From Hordeum vulgare subsp. vulgare (taxonomy: Eukaryota; Streptophyta; Magnoliopsida; Poales; Poaceae), in assembly GCF_904849725.1 (NCBI RefSeq), contig NC_058522.1:432479529-432543528 (forward strand): 64,000 nucleotides of DNA. Reading direction: 5' to 3'. Of this stretch, positions 35,219 through 46,501 are shown piece by piece. Both the position numbers and the translations under genes were made by a program. Within the stretch, counting starts at the first letter, position 1; each line of letters begins with the position of its first letter. The notes below the pieces were generated by a model. The model ran no database searches, had not been told where the DNA came from, and saw only the letters and a list, made by a program, of their open reading frames with translations.

Positions 35219-36455
35219 TTCATGCGTAGATGTCTTCTCGAGTAGAACACAAAAGGTTTTGTGGGCGGTGATGTGCGTTTTGCTGCCCTCCTTAGTCTTT
35301 TCTTGATTCCGCGGTATTGTTGGATTGAAGCGGCTTGGACCGACATTACTCGTACGCTTACGAGAGACTGGTTTTATCGTTACGAGTAACCACCTTTGCT
35401 CAAAGATGACTGGCAAGTGTCGGTTTCTCCAACTTTAGTTGAATCGGATTTGACCGAGGAGGTCCTTGGATGAGGTTAAATAGCAACTCATATATCTCCG
35501 TTGTGGTGTTTGCGTAAGTAAGATGCGATCCTACTAGATACCCTTGGTCACCACGTAAAACATGCAACAACAAAATTAGAGGACGTCTAACTTGTTTTTG
35601 CAGGGTATGATTGTGATGTGATATGGCCAACGATGTGATGTGATATATTGGATGTATGAGATGATCATGTTGTAATAGAAATATCGACTTGCACGTCGAT
35701 GGTACGGCAACCGGCAGGAGCCATAGGGTTGTCTTTATACTAACATATGTGCTTGCAGATGCGTTTACTATTTTGCTAGGATGTAGCTTTAGTAGTAATA
35801 GCATAAGTAGCACGACAACCACGATGGCAACACGTTGATGGATGATCATGGTGTGGCACCGGTGACAAGAAGATCGTGCCGGTGCTTTGGTGATGGAGAT
35901 CAAGAAGCACGTGATGATGGCCATATCATGTCACTTATGAATTGCATGTGATGTTAATCCTTTTATGCACCTTATTTTGCTTAGAACGACGGTAGCATTA
36001 TGAGGTGATCTCTCACTAAAATTTCAAGATGAAATTGTGTTCTCCCCGACTGTGCACCGTTGCTACAGTTCGTCGTTTCGAGACACCACGTGATGATCGG
36101 GTGTGATAGACTCAACGTTCACATACAACGGGTGCAAAATAGTTGCGCACGCGGAACACTCGGGTTAAGCTTGACGAGCCTAGCATGTGCAGACATGGCC
36201 TCGGAACACATGAGACCGAAAGGTCTATCATGAATCATATAGTTGATATGATTAGCATAGGGATGCTTACCACTGAAACTATACTCAACTCACGTGATGA
36301 TCGGACTTGGGATAGTGAAGTGGATCATGAACCACTCAAATGACTAGAGAGATGTACTTTTTGAGTGGGAGTTTAGCATATAATTTGATTAAGTTAAACT
36401 CTAATTATCTTGAACATAGTCTAAGTCCACTTTGAATATATTTGTGTTGTAGATC

Positions 36456-39400
36456 ATGGCTCACGCAAGTGTCATCCTGAATTTTAATACGTTCCTAGAG
36501 AAAGCTAAGTTGAAAGATGATGGAAGCAACTTTGTAGACTGGGCTCGTAATCTTAAGCTAATCTTACAAGCTGGAAAGAAGGATTATGTCCTTAATGCTG
36601 CGCTAGGAGATGAACCACCCGCTACGGCTGATCAGGATGTTAAGAATGCTTGGTTAGCACGTAAGGAGGACTACTCAATAGTTCAATGTGCAGTCTTGTA
36701 TGGCTTGGAACCGGGACTTCAACGTCGCTTTGAGCGTCATGGAGCATTTGAGATGTTCCAGGAGTTGAAGTTTATCTTTCAGAAGAACGCCCGGATCGAG
36801 AGGTATGAGACCTCCGATAAATTCTATGCTTGCAAGATGGAGGAAAACTCGTCTGTCAGTGAACATGTGCTCAAAATGTCTGGGTACTCAAACCGTCTAG
36901 CTGAACTGGGGATTGAACTCCCGCAGGAAGCTATCACTGACAGAATCCTTCAATCACTGCCGCCAAGGTATAAAGGCTTTGTGTTGAACTACAACATGCA
37001 AGGGATGAACAAGTCTCCCGGCGAGTTGTTTGCGATGCTGAAAGTCGCAGAGTCTGAACTCCGTAAAGAGCATCAAGTGTTGATGGTGAGCAAGACCACT
37101 AGTTTCAAGAGAAACGGCAAAGGAAAGAAGGGCAATTCGAAGAAGAGCGGCAAGCCTGTTGCCAATCCGCCGAAGAAGCCCAAAGCTGGACCTAAGCCTG
37201 AAACAGAGTGCTTCTATTGCAAGGGTATGGGTCACTGGAAGCGCAATTGCCCCAAGTATCTGGCAGATAAGAAGGCGGGCAAAGAAAAATCAGGTATATT
37301 TGATATACATGTTATTGATGTGTACTTAACCGGCTCTCGTAGTAGTGCCTGGGTATTCGATACCGGTTCTGTTGCTCACATTTGCAACTCGAAGCAGGAA
37401 CTGCGGAATAGACGAAGGCTGGCGAAAGACGAAGTGATGATGCGCGTAGGAAACGGTTCCAAGGTTGATGCAATCGCCGTCGGCACAGTGTCACTTCAGC
37501 TACCATCAGGATTAGTGATGAACTTAAATCATTGTTATTTAGTGCCTGCGTTGAGCATGAACATTATATCTGGATCTTGTTTATTGCGAGACGGTTACTC
37601 TTTTAAGTCTGAGAATAATAGTTGTTCTATTTCTGTGAGTAACATCTTTTATGGTCATGCACCGAATGTGAGAGGATTGTTCATATTGAATCTTGATAGC
37701 GATACGCATATACATAACATTGAGACCAAAAGAGTTAGAGTAAACAATGATAGCGCCATATTTTTGTGGCACTGCCGCTTGGGTCATATTGGTGTAAAGC
37801 GCATGAAGAAACTCCATGCTGATGGACTTTTGGAGTCACTTGACTTCGATTCACTTGACACGTGCGAACCATGCCTTATGGGCAAGATGACTAAGACTCC
37901 GTTCTCCGGAACAATGGAGCGTGCAAGTGACTTGTTGGAAATCATACATACCGATGTGTGTGGTCCAATGAGCGTGGAGGCACGCGGCGGATATCGTTAT
38001 TTTCTCACCTTCACTGACGATTTAAGTAGATATGGTTATGTCTACTTGATGAAGCACAAGTCTGAAACATTTGAAAAGTTCAAGCAATTTCAGAGTGAAG
38101 TGGAAAATCATCGTAACAAGAAGATCAAGTTCCTACGGTCTGATCGTGGGGGTGAGTATCTGAGTTTCGAGTTTGGTACTAACTTAAGACAATGTGGAAT
38201 TGTTTCGCAGTTAACACCGCCTGGAACACCACAGCGTAATGGTGTGTTCGAACGTCGTAATCGTACTTTGTTAGAGATGGTGCGATCTATGATGTCTCTT
38301 ACTGATTTGCCGTTATCATTTTGGGGTTATGCATTGGAAACAGCTGCATTCACTTTAAATAGGGCACCATCGAAATCCGTTGAGACGACACCATATGAAC
38401 TGTGGTATGGCAAAAGACCAAAGTTGTCGTTTCTTAAGGTTTGGGGATGTGATGCTTATGTCAAAAAGCTTCAGCCTGAAAAGCTGGAACCCAAAGCAGA
38501 AAAATGCGTCTTCATAGGTTACCCAAAAGAGACAGTTGGGTACACCTTCTATCTCAAATCCGAGGGCAAAACGTTTGTTGCTAAGAACGGAACTTTTCTC
38601 GAGAAGGAATTTCTCTCGAGAGAATTGAGTGGGAGGAAGATAGAACTTGACGAGGTTGTCGAACCTCTCATCCCTCTGGATGGTGGCGCAGGGCAAGGGG
38701 AAACCTCTGTCATTGCGACGCCGGTTGAGGAGGAAGTTAATGATGATGATCATGAAACTCCAGTTCAAGTTTCTGTTGAACCACGCAGGTCGACGAGATC
38801 ATGCGCTGCTCCAGAGTGGTACGGTAATCCCGTCTTATCAATCATGTTGTTAGACAACAATGAACCTGCAAATTATGAAGAAGCAATGGTGGGCCCAGAT
38901 TCCAACAAATGGCTAGAAGCCATGAAATCCGAGATAGGATCCATGTATGAGAACAAAGTGTGGACTTTGGAGATACTACCTGAGGGCCGCAAGGCTATTC
39001 AGAACAAATGGATCTTTAAGAAGAAGACGGACGCTGACGGTAATGTGACCGTTTATAAAGCTCGACTTGTGGCAAAGGGTTTTTCACAAGTTCCACGAGT
39101 TGACTACGATGAGACCTTCTCACCCGTAGCGATGCTTAAGTCCGTCAGAATCATCTTAGCAATAGCTGCATTTTTCGATTATGAAATCTGGCAGATGGAT
39201 GTCAAAATGGCGTTCCTTAACGGTTTCCTTAAGGAAGAGTTGTATATGATGCAACCCGAAGGTTTTGTCGATCCTAAAAATGTTGACAAGGTATGCAAGC
39301 TCCAGCGATCCATTTATGGACTGGTGCAAGCATCTCGGAGTTGGAACAAACGCTTTGATGAGGTGATCAAAGCATTTGGGTTTATACAAGTGGTTGGAGA

Positions 39401-40436
39401 ATCTTGTATTTACAAGAAAGTGAGTGGGAGCTCTGTGGCGTTTCTAATATTATATGTGGATGACATATTACTGATTGGAAACAACGTAGAGCTTTTGGAG
39501 AGCATAAAAGGTTACTTGAATAAAAGTTTCTCTATGAAGGACCTAGGAGAAGCTGCTTACATTCTAGGCATTAAGATCTATAGGGATAGATCAAAACGCC
39601 TGATAGGACTTTCACAAAGCACATACCTTGATAAAGTTTTGAAGAGGTTCAAAATGGAACAGTCCAAGAAAGGGTTCTTGCCAGTGTTACAAGGTACGAG
39701 ATTGAGTAAGACTCAGTGCCCAGCAACTGATGAAGATAGAGAGCATATGCGCTCCGTCCCCTATGCTTCAGCCATAGGCTCTATCATGTATGCAATGTTG
39801 TGCACTAGACCGGATGTTAGCCTGGCCATAAGTATGGCAGGTAGGTTCCAGAGTAATCCAGGAGTGGATCACTGGACGGCGGTCAAGAATATCCTGAAGT
39901 ACCTGAAAAGGACTAAGGAGATGTTTCTCGTGTATGGAGGTGACGAAGAGCTCGTCGTAAAAGGTTACGTCGATGCAAGCTTTGACACAGATCCGGACGA
40001 CTCTAAGTCGCAAACCGGATACGTATTTATTCTTAATGGGGGTGCAGTAAGCTGGTGCAGTTCCAAGCAAAGCGTCGTAGCAGATTCTACATGTGAAGCA
40101 GAGTACATGGCTGCCTCGGAGGCGGCTAAGGAGGGTGTCTGGATGAAGCAGTTCATGACGGATCTTGGAGTGGTGCCAAGTGCACTGGATCCAATAACCT
40201 TGTTCTGTGACAACACTGGTGCCATTGCCTTAGCAAAGGAACCGAGGTTTCACAAGAAGACCAGACACATCAAACGACGCTTCAACCTCATCCGCGACTA
40301 CGTCGAGGAGGAGGACGTAAATATATGCAAAGTGCACACGGATCTGAATGTAGCAGACCCGCTTACTAAACCTCTTCCACGGCCAAAACATGATCGACAC
40401 CAGAACTGTATGGGTGTTAGATTTATTACAATGTAA
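36456..40436 (+). CDS. BARE1/Angela-type gag-pol polyprotein, 1326 aa
   Basis: Single open frame. ATG at 36456 has G at +4; a leader of 1.26 kb precedes it. Order: gag (to ~245), CCHC zinc knuckle CFYCKGMGHWKRNC (~251-264), protease with active site FDTGS (~302), GAG-pre-integrase LWHCRLGH, then integrase with catalytic D (HTDVCGP, ~499), D (SDRGGEY, ~562) and E (NGVFERRNRTLLE, ~598). Reverse transcriptase follows (VYKARLVAKGFSQ ~866, YVDD ~1000), and last RNaseH (VDASFDTD ~1170, CEAEYMA). The order PR-IN-RT-RH defines Copia. No stop or frameshift interrupts it and the visible catalytic residues are present. It makes the capsid, cleaves itself, copies the RNA and integrates the cDNA. Confidence 0.95.
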   Translation: MAHASVILNFNTFLEKAKLKDDGSNFVDWARNLKLILQAGKKDYVLNAALGDEPPATADQDVKNAWLARKEDYSIVQCAVLYGLEPGLQRRFERHGAFEMFQELKFIFQKNARIERYETSDKFYACKMEENSSVSEHVLKMSGYSNRLAELGIELPQEAITDRILQSLPPRYKGFVLNYNMQGMNKSPGELFAMLKVAESELRKEHQVLMVSKTTSFKRNGKGKKGNSKKSGKPVANPPKKPKAGPKPETECFYCKGMGHWKRNCPKYLADKKAGKEKSGIFDIHVIDVYLTGSRSSAWVFDTGSVAHICNSKQELRNRRRLAKDEVMMRVGNGSKVDAIAVGTVSLQLPSGLVMNLNHCYLVPALSMNIISGSCLLRDGYSFKSENNSCSISVSNIFYGHAPNVRGLFILNLDSDTHIHNIETKRVRVNNDSAIFLWHCRLGHIGVKRMKKLHADGLLESLDFDSLDTCEPCLMGKMTKTPFSGTMERASDLLEIIHTDVCGPMSVEARGGYRYFLTFTDDLSRYGYVYLMKHKSETFEKFKQFQSEVENHRNKKIKFLRSDRGGEYLSFEFGTNLRQCGIVSQLTPPGTPQRNGVFERRNRTLLEMVRSMMSLTDLPLSFWGYALETAAFTLNRAPSKSVETTPYELWYGKRPKLSFLKVWGCDAYVKKLQPEKLEPKAEKCVFIGYPKETVGYTFYLKSEGKTFVAKNGTFLEKEFLSRELSGRKIELDEVVEPLIPLDGGAGQGETSVIATPVEEEVNDDDHETPVQVSVEPRRSTRSCAAPEWYGNPVLSIMLLDNNEPANYEEAMVGPDSNKWLEAMKSEIGSMYENKVWTLEILPEGRKAIQNKWIFKKKTDADGNVTVYKARLVAKGFSQVPRVDYDETFSPVAMLKSVRIILAIAAFFDYEIWQMDVKMAFLNGFLKEELYMMQPEGFVDPKNVDKVCKLQRSIYGLVQASRSWNKRFDEVIKAFGFIQVVGESCIYKKVSGSSVAFLILYVDDILLIGNNVELLESIKGYLNKSFSMKDLGEAAYILGIKIYRDRSKRLIGLSQSTYLDKVLKRFKMEQSKKGFLPVLQGTRLSKTQCPATDEDREHMRSVPYASAIGSIMYAMLCTRPDVSLAISMAGRFQSNPGVDHWTAVKNILKYLKRTKEMFLVYGGDEELVVKGYVDASFDTDPDDSKSQTGYVFILNGGAVSWCSSKQSVVADSTCEAEYMAASEAAKEGVWMKQFMTDLGVVPSALDPITLFCDNTGAIALAKEPRFHKKTRHIKRRFNLIRDYVEEEDVNICKVHTDLNVADPLTKPLPRPKHDRHQNCMGVRFITM

Positions 40437-40477
40437 TTCACATAGTGATGTGAGGGCTAGATTATTGACTCTAGTGC

Positions 40478-40488
40478 AAGTGGGAGAC
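40478..40488 (+). other. Copia polypurine tract
   Basis: AAGTGGGAGAC directly before the 3' LTR start; it is the usual plus-strand primer of the BARE group. Confidence 0.8.
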
Positions 40489-42309
40489 TGTTGGAATTAT
40501 GCCCTAGAGGCAATAATAAATGTATAGTTATTATTATAATTCCTGTATCAAGATAATAGTTTATTATCCATGCTATAATTGTATTGAATGAAGACTCATT
40601 TACATGTGTGGATACATAGACAAAACACCGTCCCTAGCATGCCTCTAGTTGGCTAGCCAGTTGATCGATGATAGTCAGTGTCTTCTGATTATGAACAAGG
40701 TGTTGTTGCTTGATAATTGGATCACGTCATTAGGAGAATAACGTGATGGACTAGACCCAAACTAATAGACGTAGCATGTTGATCGTGTCATTTTGTTGCT
40801 ACTGTTTTTTGCGTGTCAAGTATTTATTCCTATGACCATGAGATCATATAACTCACTGACACCAGAGGAATGCTTTGTGTGTATCAAACGTCGCAACGTA
40901 ACTGGGTGACTATAAAGATGCTCTACAGGTATCTCCGAAGGTGTTAGTTGAGTTAGTATGGATCAAGACTGGGATTTGTCACTCCGTATGACAGAGAGGT
41001 ATCTCGGGGCCCACTCAGTAATACAACATCACACACAAGCCTTGCAAGCAATGTAACTTAGTGTAAGTTGCGGGATCTTGTATTACGGAACGAGTAAAGA
41101 GACTTGCCGGTAAACGAGATTGAAATAGGTATGCGGATACCGACGATCGAATCTCGGGCAAGTAACATACCGAAGGACAAAGGGAATGACATACGGGATT
41201 ATACGAATCCTTGGCACTGAGGTTCAAACGATAAGATCTTCGTAGAATATGTAGGATCCAATATGGGCATCCAGGTCCCGCTATTGGATATTGACCGAGG
41301 AGTCTCTCCGGTCATGTCTACATAGTTCTCGAACCCGTAGGGTCTGCACACTTAAGGTTCGACGTTGTTTTATGCGTATTTGAGTTATATGGTTGGTTAC
41401 CGAATGTTGTTTGGAGTCCCGGATGAGATCACGGAGGTCACGAGGGTTTCCGGAATGGTCCGGAAACGAAGATTGATATATAGGATGACCTCATTTGATT
41501 ACCGGAAGGTTTTCGGAGTTACCGGGAATATACCGGGAATGACGAATGGGTTCCGGGAGTTCACCGGGGGGGCAACCCACCCCGGGGAAGCCCATAGGCT
41601 TTGGGGAGACACACCAGCCCTTAGTGGGCTGGTGGGACAGCTCCAAAGGTGCCTATGCGCCAAGATAAGAAAATCAAAGGAAAAGAAAAAAAAAGAGGGA
41701 AGAAGTGGGAAGGGAGGGGGACTCCTCCCACCAAACCAAGTCCAACTCGGTTTGGGGGGGGAGTCCTCCCCCCCTTGGCTCGGCCGACCCCTTGGGAGTC
41801 CCTTGGACCCCAAGGCAAGGTCCCCCTCCCTCCTCCTATATATATGGGGCTTTTAGGGCAGATTTGAGACGACTTTCTCACGGCTGCCCGACCACATACC
41901 TCCATAGTTTTTCCTCTAGATCGCGTTTCTGCGGAGCTCGGGCGGAGCCCTGCTGAGACAAGATCATCACCATCCTCCGGAGCGCCGTCACACTGCCGGA
42001 GAACTCTTCTACCTCTCCGTCTCTCTTGCTGGATCAAGAAGGCCGAGATCATCGTCGAGCTGTACGTGTGCTAAACGCGGAGGTGCCGTCCGTTCGGTAC
42101 TAGATCGTGGGACTGATCGCGGGATTGTTCGCGGGGCGGATCGAGGGACGTGAGGACGTTCCACTACATCAACCGCGTTCTCTAACGTTTCTGCTGTACG
42201 ATCTACAAGGGTACGTAGATCACTCATCCCCTCTCGTAGATGGACATCACCATGATAGGTCTTCGTGCGCGTAGGAAAATTTTTGTTTCCCATGCGACGT
42301 TCCCTAACA
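40489..42309 (+). repeat. BARE1/Angela-type 3' LTR
   Basis: 1821 bp, starting immediately after the polypurine stretch AAGTGGGAGAC and ending CCTAACA before atagg. It is near-identical to the 5' copy. Confidence 0.95.
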
Positions 42310-42314
42310 ATAGG

Positions 42315-43579
42315 ATGGTATTCTCCTTTGAATGTTTCAAGTGGCTTGACTTGGCACATGTTCATGCATGTAGTTGAAACAAAATCAACATAGCCTCTAT
42401 GATGTTCGTGTTCATGGTGATTTCTATCATGTTCATGCTTGCGTTCAATGTTAGTCAAACTCATTGCATCCTGATGACTCTTGTCGCTCTCTAGTTGGTC
42501 GCTTCCTAGTCTTTTGCTAGCCTTCACTTGTACTAAGCGGAATACTGCTTGTGCATCCACTTCCATAAACCCAAAAGTTTTTCCATGAGAGTCCACCATA
42601 CCTACCTATTTGCGGTATCTACCTGCTGTTCCAAGTAAATTTGCATGTGCCATTCTCTAAATCTTCAAGAAATAATCTGTTTTGCATGCCCGAACCGCTC
42701 ATGGGGTGACAGAGGGCTATTGGTATCTTCCATGCTAGGAGTGTTATCCCCGACATGTGTTTATTCACAGTCATTCACGAGAAAGGGGCCCAGTTCCACG
42801 CTTAAATCAAAAACATAACTGTAAAACAAGACTCCCCCCGATTGATGTTAGTATGGACGACACCCGAGGATTCGGCTAGCCGTGGAGTGTGATTGATTGG
42901 TGGTGGGGGAGTTAAAACTTTACTTTTCTGTTTGGGAACTTCCTATAGCATGAGTAGCATGGAAGATATTGAGAACTCTTGGTCATTGCGTTGACAATGA
43001 AAGCATGCCACCCAAAATTATTATCTCTGTTTTAAAAGCTTTAGCTCTGGCACCTCTGCAAATCGATGCTTCCCTCTGCGAAGGGCATGTCTATTTATTT
43101 TCCTGTCGAGTCATCCTCCTCTTATATAAGCACCAATTAGAGAGCACCTCTGTCATTTTTATGCTTTGCTTTTGATTGATATTGAGTATGACTATGACTG
43201 GATCTTCGTTGCTATGAATTACAATGTTTAGTCAGCCCTTGATCTTTGAAAGTGCTCTGCATTTATGTTTTGCGGTCTCAGAAAGAGCTAGCAAGATACC
43301 ACCTATTCATATTGCTTCATGCTTGTTTTGATTGAAGTGTTGGTATTTGAAACTCATTATTATTTGCTCGTTAGCTGATTATGCCATTGATATTAGTTTA
43401 CCGTGAGACCTTTGTGTCACTTGCTTATGTGGTTAACTTGTGATCTTGCTGAAATTCTGGTTATGAGTTAGACATAGTTGCAACAACAAGATCAAACGGA
43501 GTTTGTCAAAGTTTTTCTTTCTCTCTTAGTTTGTCAACTGAGTTGCTTGAGGACAAGCAAGGTTTTAAGCTTGGGGAGT
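42315..43579 (+). other. E4 non-coding 3' interior with polypurine tract
   Basis: No ORF supported. The interval 42480-43200 aligns with E3 interior 25238-26000 (see that entry), although the E3 and E4 LTRs are clearly different families. It ends TTGAGGACAAGCAAGG (43547-43562) and TTAAGCTTGGGGAG before the 3' LTR at 43580. Confidence 0.75.
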
Positions 43580-45226
43580 TGATACGTCTCCATCGTATCT
43601 ACTTTTCCAAACTCTTTTGCCCTTGTTTTGGACTCTAATTTGCATGATTTGAATGAAACTAACCTGGACTAACGCTGTTTTCAGCAGAATTGCCTTGTTA
43701 TTTTTGTGCAGAAATCAAAGTTCTCCAAACGTCCTGAAAATTTACGGGGAGCAGTTTTGGAAAATAAGAAAAATATCTGCGCCAAGTTCCACCTCAGGGG
43801 GTGGGCCAGTGGGCCACAAGCGCTTGCTCCGCCACGACCCCCCTGGTGGCGGTGGGCAGGCTTGTGGGGCCCACACGGCTCTGCCGCCCCCAACTCTAGC
43901 TCTATAAGATCCCTTTAGTCCCAGAAAAAATAAAAAGAGAAGTTTTCGTCGCGTTTTCGATACGGAGGCGCCGCCACCACCTGTTCTTCATCTGGAGGGC
44001 AGATCTGGAGTTCGTCTTGGGCTCTGGAGAGGGGAAATCATTGCCATCATCATCATCAACCTTCTTCCCTCTCCAATTCCATGAAGCTCTTCGTCGTTCG
44101 TGAGTAATCTATTCGTAGGCTCGCTGGGCGGTGATGAATAGGATGACATCTATCATGTAATCGAGTTAGTTTTGATGGGGATTGATCCCTAGTATCCACT
44201 ATGTTCTGAGATTGATGTTGCTACTACTTTGCCATGCTTAATGCTTGTCACTAGGGCCCGAGTGCCATGATTTCAGATCTGAAATTATTATGTTGTCACC
44301 AATATATATGTGTTTTAGATCCGATCTTGCAAGTTGTAGTTACCTACTATGTGTTATGATCTGGCAACCCCGGAGTGACAATAACCGGAACCACTTTCGG
44401 TGATGACCATAGTTTGAGGAGTTCATGTGTTCACCAAGTGGTAATGCGTTGGTCCGGTTCTTTATTAAAAGGAGAACCTTAATATCCCATAGTTTCCTTT
44501 TGGACCCCGCTGCCATGGGAGGGATGGACAATAGATGTCATGCAAATTCTTTTCACTAAGCATGTATGACGACACACGGAATACATGCCTACATCACATT
44601 GACGAACGGGAGCTAGCCACATATCTCTCCGTGTTATAGCTGTTGCATGATGAATATCATCCAAACAAATCACCAACCCATTGCCTACGAGTTTGTCCTA
44701 CTACTCCTGTTACTTGTTTTGCTCTGCTGCTGCTGCTACTACTATTGCTACTGCTGTTACTTGTCTTGCTCTGTTGCTATTGCTGCTACTACTGTTGCTA
44801 CTGCTGTTACTTGTCTTGCTCTGCTGCTAGTGTTGCTACTACCGTCGCTTGCTACTATTGCTACTTGCTACTGTTGTCACTATTGTTGTTCCTTGCCGCT
44901 GCTATTGCTCGTTACACTGCCGTTACTCGTTACTTTGATGTTACTACTGTGCTTGCAGATACTAATCTTTCAGGTGTTGTTGAATCTGACAAATTCAGCT
45001 GCTAATACTTGAGAGTATACACTCACCTCCTGACTGGTAAACCAATAAAAATTGGGTCGAATACTCTACCCTCGAAAACTGCTGCGAACCCACGCGCTAA
45101 TGGGCCATCAACAACATTCTTCTAGTTCCGTTGCCGGGGAGTGCTAGCAGCATTCTTCTGGTGCCGTTGCAAGGGAAGGTTTGTTGTCATCAGCATTCAT
45201 CTAGCTTTCGCCAGAGATTGCAATCA
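43580..45226 (+). repeat. E4 3' LTR
   Basis: About 1647 bp. It aligns end to end with 26260-27894 and keeps the two internal PBS-like copies. It is preceded by the polypurine tract TTAAGCTTGGGGAG (43565-43578) and followed by the target duplication ttgat. Confidence 0.9.
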
Positions 45227-45231
45227 TTGAT

Positions 45232-46501
45232 ACGTCTCTAACGTATCTATAATTTTTTATTGTTTCATGTTGTTACATTATCATTCTTGGATGTTTTATG
45301 ATCATTTTATAGCAACTTTATATCATGATTTAGGACTAACCTATTGACATAGTGCCTAGTGCAGTTTCTATTTTTTGTTTTTTCTCTTCACAGAAAGTCC
45401 ATATCAGATGAGGTGCAAATGCCATGAAACTTTACAGATATTTTTTTGGACGAGAAGGAAACTTGGGAGCCAAGAATGAGCAACAAACAAGGCACATGGG
45501 GCCCACTAGATATCAGGGCACGCAAGAGGCCCCTCACATGGAATGGTGTCTAGTGGGGCCCTCGGGCGCCTCCTCCACTGCCTCTAAGCTCTATAAATAC
45601 CCCAAAATTCAGAAAACCCTAGAGGAGTCGACGAAAAATCGTTTCAACCACCGCAAGTTCCACAACCATGGAATCCAATCTAGAGCCCGTTTCGGAGAGG
45701 AACACGATCACGGAGGGGTTCACCATCCTCATTGGTGCTCCTCCTATGATTCGTGAGTAATTCATACCAGACCTACGAGTCTGTAGGTAGTAGCTAGATC
45801 GCTTTATCCCCCGTTTTGTTTCTCAATATAATGGTGTCTTGGAGATCCATATGATGTAATTCTTTCTTTTGCGGTGTGTTTGTTGGCATTTGATGAATTG
45901 TGAGTTTATGATCAGATCTATGAAAACATATTCATGCTTCATTATTATAGCCTCGTATTTCTTCTCCGATATTTTGTTTTTATCTCCCCAACTTGATCTT
46001 TTATCTTGCAATGGGAAGAGGCGCTTTGTGATGGGTTCGATCTTGCGGTGCTCAATCTTAGTGATAGAAAGAGACATGACACGCATATATCATTGCTATC
46101 AAGCATAAAACATGGGGTCTATTCCTACATGAATAGATCTTGTCTACATCATGTCATCGTTCTTAAGGCATTACTCTATTTCTTCATGAACTCAATACAC
46201 TAGATGCATGTTGGATAGTGGTCGACGTGTGGAGTAATATAAGTAGATGCACGTCAAAGTGGGTCTACTTGTCTTGGACGTGATGCCTATATACATGATC
46301 ATTGTCTTGAATATCATCATCATTATTTGCACTTCCATCAATTGCCAAACAGTAATTTGTCTACCCACTGATTGCTATTTTCTCGAGAGAAACCACTAGT
46401 GAAACCTACGGACCCCGGGTCTACTTCACATCATCTATTTGCAATCTCTACTTTGCTATTTGCGTTTATATTTTATTTGCTCTTTTATTTTGATATTTAT
46501 A
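45232..46501 (+). repeat. E3 3' LTR, continued after E4, truncated at its end
   Basis: It continues the LTR begun at 26256-26259. TATAAATA lies at 45592-45599. It aligns with 9285-10150 of the 5' LTR and stops at 46501, where a minus-strand element begins. The last ~260 bp of the LTR are not in the window. Confidence 0.8.

Larger units (their letters stand above)
33381..42309 (+). mobile_element. Complete Copia element of the BARE1/WIS/Angela group
   Basis: 8929 bp, inserted in E4 with a perfect 5-bp target duplication atagg (33376-33380, 42310-42314). LTRs are 1820 and 1821 bp and start TGTTGGAATTATGCCCTAGA, the hallmark of this group. A hand count gives about 24 substitutions and one 1-bp indel between them (~1.3%). 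At a commonly used grass rate of 1.3e-8 per site per year this suggests an insertion of roughly half a million years. The polyprotein is open throughout. It is the youngest insertion in the window by LTR divergence and nesting. Confidence 0.95.
26260..45226 (+). mobile_element. E4: non-autonomous Athila-like Ty3/gypsy element with gag-PR and a second ORF
   Basis: It is flanked by the perfect duplication ttgat (26255-26259 and 45227-45231), inserted at the start of the E3 3' LTR. Order: 5' LTR, tRNA-Asp-type PBS, gag-protease reading frames, LTR-like block, 355-aa ORF, non-coding 3' interior, polypurine tract, 3' LTR. Without the nested BARE1/Angela element it is about 10.0 kb. No RT or integrase is present, so it depends on another element's enzymes. 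The LTRs differ by a few percent, more than those of the nested Copia, in keeping with the nesting order. Confidence 0.9.
9285..46501 (+). mobile_element. E3: plus-strand TGATACG-class LTR retrotransposon, split by two nested insertions
   Basis: The surviving parts are a 5' LTR missing its start (9285-10419), interior part 1 (10420-12235), interior part 2 (24796-26255), and a 3' LTR beginning with four bases at 26256 and resuming at 45232. The chromovirus (12236-24795) and E4 (26260-45226) account for the gaps, each with a perfect 5-bp target duplication. The 3' LTR is cut again at 46502 by a minus-strand element. Its only coding remnant is a gag fragment. LTRs and non-coding interior match E1. 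Confidence 0.85.

Noticed and set aside
35400..35924. 174-aa minus-strand frame in the Copia leader
   Set aside because: No motif, antisense to the leader of the element, not expected in the family.
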